Shown here: positions 60,655 to 64,000 of the stretch, in pieces | Layout: every line of letters begins with the position of its first letter | How positions within the stretch are numbered: the first letter of the stretch is position 1 | Source of the DNA: an uncultured bacterium | GTDB taxonomy: Bacteria > Actinomycetota > Coriobacteriia > Coriobacteriales > Coriobacteriaceae | DNA length: 64,000 nt | Assembly (NCBI GenBank): GCA_905215525.1 | Contig: CAJMQJ010000004.1 | Span: forward strand, 1 to 64,000 | Direction of reading: 5' to 3' | The notes under the pieces: model-generated | Told to the model about the DNA's origin: nothing | Seen by the model: the letters and a program-made list of their open reading frames with translations, nothing else | The model's database searches: none | Made by a program: the position numbers and the translations under genes

Positions 60655-61704
60655 TTAGTACACCATTCCCATGGCTTCGCGTACCTCGGCGAGCGTGGCC
60701 TCGGCGACCTCGTTGGCGCGGCGGTTGCCCTCGCGCAGGACGTCCTTGACGTAGTCCATATCCTGCACGAGCTCCTCGCGGCGCGCGCGGATGGGGGCGA
60801 AGTACTCGTTCACGCTCTCGGTGACGTACTTCTTGAGCGCGCCTGCGCCGCCCATGCCGATCTCCTCGGCGATCTCGACCTCGGAGCGACCGGTGCAGAT
60901 GGCGGCGGTGGAGAGCAGGCCGGACACGCCGGGACGGGCTTCGGGGTCGAACGTGATCATGCGCTCGCCGTCGGTCTGGCTCTTCTTGATGCGCTTGGCC
61001 GTCTCCTCAGCGGTCATGGAGATGTTGATGGCGTTGCCGTAGGACTTGCTCATCTTGCGCCCATCAAGGCCGGGCAGCAGCGGCGTGTCGGACAGCAGCG
61101 CGTCGACCTCGGGGAACACCTTGCCGTAGCGGTTGTTGAACTTGCGTGCGATGGTGCGGGTGAGCTCGATGTGCGGCAGCTGGTCGCGCCCGACCGGCAC
61201 CACGTTGCCCTTGCAGAACAAGATGTCGCACGCCTGGTGCACGGGGTAGGTGAGCAAAAGGCCGGTGAGCTCATGACCGCTGGCCTCCATCTCGGCCTTG
61301 ACGGTGGGGTTGCGCTGCAGCAGGGCCTCGGAGACGAGCGACAAGAACGGCAGCATGAGCTGGTTTGCCGCGGGCACGGCGGAGTGCGTGTAGATCATCG
61401 TCTTGTCGGGGTCCAGGCCGCAGGCCAGGTAGTCGATGACCATGTTGTAGACGTTGTCCTGGATGTTATCGGTGCTGTCGCGGTCGGTGATGACCTGGTA
61501 GTCGGCGATGAGCACGTTGGTGTGCACGCCCATGTTCTGCAGCTCGACACGGCTCTTGAGCGTGCCGAAGTAGTGGCCGAGGTGCAGGCGGCCGGTGGGG
61601 CGGTCGCCGGTGAGCATGGTGTACTTCTCGGGGTGCTGCGGCAGGTCGGCGCGGATCTGGTTGCTGCGCTCGAGGCTGACCTCATAGCTGAGCTCGTTGG
61701 GCAT
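60655..61704 (-). CDS. trpS: Tryptophanyl-tRNA synthetase
   Basis: TrpS charges tRNA-Trp. The 349-residue class I synthetase has the HIGH-type motif RPTGRLHLGHYFG near residue 34 and KMSKSYGN near residue 205, with YPVHQACDILFCKG in the Rossmann fold. ATG 61704 follows AAAGGAG; the longer frame reaches into an upstream gene. No T-box or leader element is visible in the short gap upstream. Confidence 0.97.
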   Translation of the reverse strand: MPNELSYEVSLERSNQIRADLPQHPEKYTMLTGDRPTGRLHLGHYFGTLKSRVELQNMGVHTNVLIADYQVITDRDSTDNIQDNVYNMVIDYLACGLDPDKTMIYTHSAVPAANQLMLPFLSLVSEALLQRNPTVKAEMEASGHELTGLLLTYPVHQACDILFCKGNVVPVGRDQLPHIELTRTIARKFNNRYGKVFPEVDALLSDTPLLPGLDGRKMSKSYGNAINISMTAEETAKRIKKSQTDGERMITFDPEARPGVSGLLSTAAICTGRSEVEIAEEIGMGGAGALKKYVTESVNEYFAPIRARREELVQDMDYVKDVLREGNRRANEVAEATLAEVREAMGMVY

Positions 61705-61793
61705 GCTGTCTCCTTTTGGGTTAAGTGCCTGGCCGGCATTGTCGGCCTGGGTTGAAGATGAAGGTACCAGAGAAACGGCGTCTCTTGCCGGAA

Positions 61794-62201
61794 TCAACGA
61801 TGGTTTTCGCCTTGTCGTCCCGCAGGGTCGTTTCCCTTCTTGGGAAGGAGCCCCTCGATATGCTCGAGCCGCTCCTCATGGGCCACGTGCGCCGCGCGCT
61901 CCTCGGCGGCGAAAGCGTGGTCTTCGGGCGTGACGGTCTCATCTCGCTGAGTCTTGGGATTGTAGTGGTGACGCAGTACTGGCTCAAACAGGTGCAGGCG
62001 CGCGGCGAATAGCGCCGAGCACGCGAACAGCAAGAGGAAGATCACCACGCGGGCTCCCACGGGGACCTGGTTGATCACCATGGCGCCGAGGGAGAGCAGT
62101 AGACACCATGCGTAGATGAGCAGGACCGCCTGGCGCTGGTCGTAGCCCTCCTGGATCAGGCGATGGTGGATGTGGCCCTTGTCGGCCTCACCCATGTGGA
62201 C
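61794..62201 (-). pseudogene. C-terminal fragment of a WecA/TagO-like glycosyltransferase
   Basis: The last 136 codons of a membrane glycosyltransferase of the WecA/TagO/MraY superfamily are present: VHMGEADKGHIHHRL carries the HxHHR motif, then three membrane helices and a charged C-terminal tail. Upstream of that motif, where about 220 residues with eight helices and the Asp-rich motifs should be, the DNA instead reads as part of a sugar isomerase gene on the other strand. The gene is therefore cut near 62191-62201 and cannot work as it stands. Confidence 0.8.
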
Positions 62202-63044
62202 CTTAATTACCCTGAGCACGTGGTGGGCATCCCCGCCGAGGAGATGAAGGCCAAGCTCGACGCACACGACCTTAAGCTCAACGGCACGGCTCTTCGCTTT
62301 CGCAGCGATTTTATCAATGGGGACCTGGGCAACCAGGATCCCGCGCTCGCTGGAGAGGCGCTTAAGCTCTGCTATGAGGCCTGCGATTACTGTCGCACCT
62401 GCGGCGGCGATACCGTGACGATCTGGCTCGGCCACGATGGCTTCGACTACAGCTTCCAGATCGACTACACCCACGTGTTTGACAACCTCGTTAAGGCGTT
62501 CCAGGCGGTCTGCGACTATGCGCCCGACCTGCATATCTTCATCGAGTACAAGCCCTATGAGGAGCGCAGCTACGCCTATATCGATACGATGGGCCTCACC
62601 GGCATGATCCTCAACGCGGCGGACCGCGAGAATCTGGGTGTCACGCTCGATTACTGTCCCATGCTCATGAAGCACGAGAACCCCGCGATGGCTACCGATA
62701 TCTTCGGCCGTGCCGGCAAGCTCTACGGCATTCACCTCAACGATGGTTACGGCGTGATGGACGACGGACTCATGATTGGCATGGCTACGCCTGTCAAGAT
62801 GCTCGAAATGCTCTTCTATCTCAAGAAGTACGCCTTTGACCGCGCCGTCTACTTCGATACGTTCCCGATTATCGAGGATGCGGAAGGGGAGTGCGCTCAT
62901 AACCTCGTTATGATGAAGCTTATGAATGACGCCCTGGAAAGCGTGGGCCAGGAAAAGATTCAGTCCGTGATCGATGCAAACGATGCGCTTGCAGCGGCCG
63001 CGCTCGTGCGCGAGCTCTTCTGCACGATGGGGGGTAATCATTAT
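62193..63044 (+). pseudogene. N-truncated sugar phosphate isomerase/epimerase (TIM barrel)
   Basis: From 62193 the + strand reads HVDLNYPEHVVGIPAEEM and continues as a xylose-isomerase-like TIM barrel. Metal-site segments are HIFIEYKP, GVTLDYCPMLMKHEN and YGIHLNDGYG, and the tail is DTFPIIEDAEGECAHN. About 284 codons remain. The first strand or two (some 35-50 residues) and the start codon are missing, cut at the same point as the wecA-like gene. No stop codon separates it from the PTS gene: the frame passes through a run of six G (63029-63034) into the PTS start. Confidence 0.75.
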
Positions 63045-64000
63045 ATGAAACGCGATTGGGAAGCTACTGCCAAGGGCATTCTTGCCGCCGTGGGCGGCCC
63101 CGAGAACATCTCGGGCATGACGCACTGCGCCACTCGTCTTCGCCTGAACCTACGCGACGATTCCAAGTGTGACGACGCGGCCGTCAAGGAGGTCGACGGC
63201 GTGGTCAACACCGTCAACTCGGCCGGCCAGTATCAAGTGCTGATCGGCACCGAGGTGCCCAAGCTCTATGAGAAGTTCGAGCCGCTCGTCAAGGGCTCGG
63301 GCGCCGAGGTCTCCACGAGCACCTCCTCCGATGAGGGTATCGTCTCCAGGATCTTCTCTGCTATCTCGGGCGTCTTTGCTCCGCTGCTGCCCGCCATGGC
63401 CGGCTCCGGTATCCTCCGTGGCCTGCTAATCCTTGCGGTTCAGCTTGGCCTTATCACCGAGGGCACGGGTACCTACACCATCCTCTACACCCTCTCGATG
63501 AGCGTGTTCTACTTCCTGCCGGTGCTTCTAGGCTTCTCCTCGGGCAAACGCTTCGGTGCGAGCCCGTACCTGTCGGCTCTGATCTGCGCCTGTTTGCTCT
63601 ATCCCGATTTTATCGGCTTGATGGGCGATGCGGGCAACGGCGCCATGAGCGAGTTCTTCGGCATCCCCGTGGTGCTCATGAGCTACAACTCCACCGTTAT
63701 CCCGGCCATCATCGCCATCTGGGTTTACTCGTTCCTCTATAAGTTCCTGGATGAGCATGTGCCCGAGACTCTCAGGCTCGTCGTGCTCCCCGCGGTCTCG
63801 CTGATCATCATGGTTCCCGCCACTATGCTCGTGATTGGTCCCTTGGGCGTCTATGCCGGCGAGGGCATTGCCTTCGTGGTCAACTGGCTCATCGCCCGCT
63901 CCAACGTACTTGCTGGCATCCTGGTGGGCGGCGGCTGGTCCGTGCTCGTCTCGATGGGTATTCACTGGGCCGTCAACCCTATCATGATCAACAACATCGC
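63045..64000 (+). CDS. PTS EIIBC permease, beta-glucoside type (partial)
   Basis: From ATG 63045 the frame encodes a PTS EIIB domain with the phosphorylated cysteine Cys28 in MTHCATRLRL. After a linker (about residues 75-100), an EIIC domain of the glucose/beta-glucoside superfamily follows: FAPLLPAMAGSGILRGLL, VFYFLPVLLGFSSGKRFG, FFGIPVVLMSYNSTVIPAI. The gene runs off the right edge at 318 codons, with any EIIA still to come. Which sugar is moved cannot be read. It is in frame with the isomerase fragment upstream, the usual operon partner type. Confidence 0.9.
   Translation, partial: MKRDWEATAKGILAAVGGPENISGMTHCATRLRLNLRDDSKCDDAAVKEVDGVVNTVNSAGQYQVLIGTEVPKLYEKFEPLVKGSGAEVSTSTSSDEGIVSRIFSAISGVFAPLLPAMAGSGILRGLLILAVQLGLITEGTGTYTILYTLSMSVFYFLPVLLGFSSGKRFGASPYLSALICACLLYPDFIGLMGDAGNGAMSEFFGIPVVLMSYNSTVIPAIIAIWVYSFLYKFLDEHVPETLRLVVLPAVSLIIMVPATMLVIGPLGVYAGEGIAFVVNWLIARSNVLAGILVGGGWSVLVSMGIHWAVNPIMINNI

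Overview
The window is GC-rich, densely packed bacterial DNA. Gene content and order point to an actinobacterium of the class Coriobacteriia, most likely Collinsella or a close relative. This is an inference: there is no rRNA here to test it. The signs are a division/cell-wall (dcw) cluster without ftsA, SepF/YggT/DivIVA genes downstream of ftsZ, and gut-anaerobe style genes (CyuA cysteine desulfidase, a bgl-type PTS permease). No rRNA, tRNA, CRISPR array, intact insertion sequence or prophage was seen.

Layout. 1-5300: a DUF1846 protein, a small winged-helix protein, pyrG and xerD. 5500-21200: a dcw cluster on the + strand (mraZ, rsmH, ftsL-like, ftsI, murF, mraY, murD, ftsW, murG, murC, murB, ftsQ, ftsZ), led by a promoter with TGGGG MraZ-type boxes; murE is absent from its usual place. 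21300-29300: pgeF, then a complete high-affinity phosphate operon pstSCAB-phoU, then yggS, sepF, yggT and divIVA, so the pst genes sit inside the usual ftsZ-ylm-divIVA string. 29400-32000: a nitroreductase and a low-affinity phosphate transporter pair (DUF47/pit) on the - strand. 32200-36100: single genes, including a possibly SOS-controlled leaderless gene, a Bax-inhibitor-type protein, a PARG-like macrodomain protein lacking the expected catalytic glutamate, an SGNH hydrolase and a pentapeptide-type protein. 36200-41600: thiD, thiC with a TPP riboswitch, yaaA and an M18 aminopeptidase. 41700-50900: polA, a HAD phosphatase, argG with an arginine-rich leader peptide and attenuator, a 56-residue small protein, argH, ndk and rpiB. 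51000-59500: accessory-looking DNA with cyuA, two membrane-anchored XRE regulators (one broken), a ribbon-helix-helix plus SPFH pair, a Mef-like efflux pump behind a nine-codon leader, an unknown membrane protein and a small MGMT-type protein. 59600-64000: a second HAD phosphatase, trpS, then a junction where a wecA/tagO-like gene and a sugar isomerase gene are both cut, followed by a PTS EIIBC gene leaving the window.

Function. Most of the first 30 kb builds and positions the septum: lipid II synthesis (MurF, MraY, MurD, MurG, MurC, MurB), septal synthase (FtsW/FtsI), divisome core (FtsL/FtsQ/FtsZ) and its membrane anchor and pole marker (SepF, DivIVA). The most interesting items are control elements: the Mef-type leader peptide, the argG attenuator, paired operators before the membrane XRE genes, and long nested intergenic palindromes. 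The gene break at about 62.2 kb may be a rearrangement or an assembly join.
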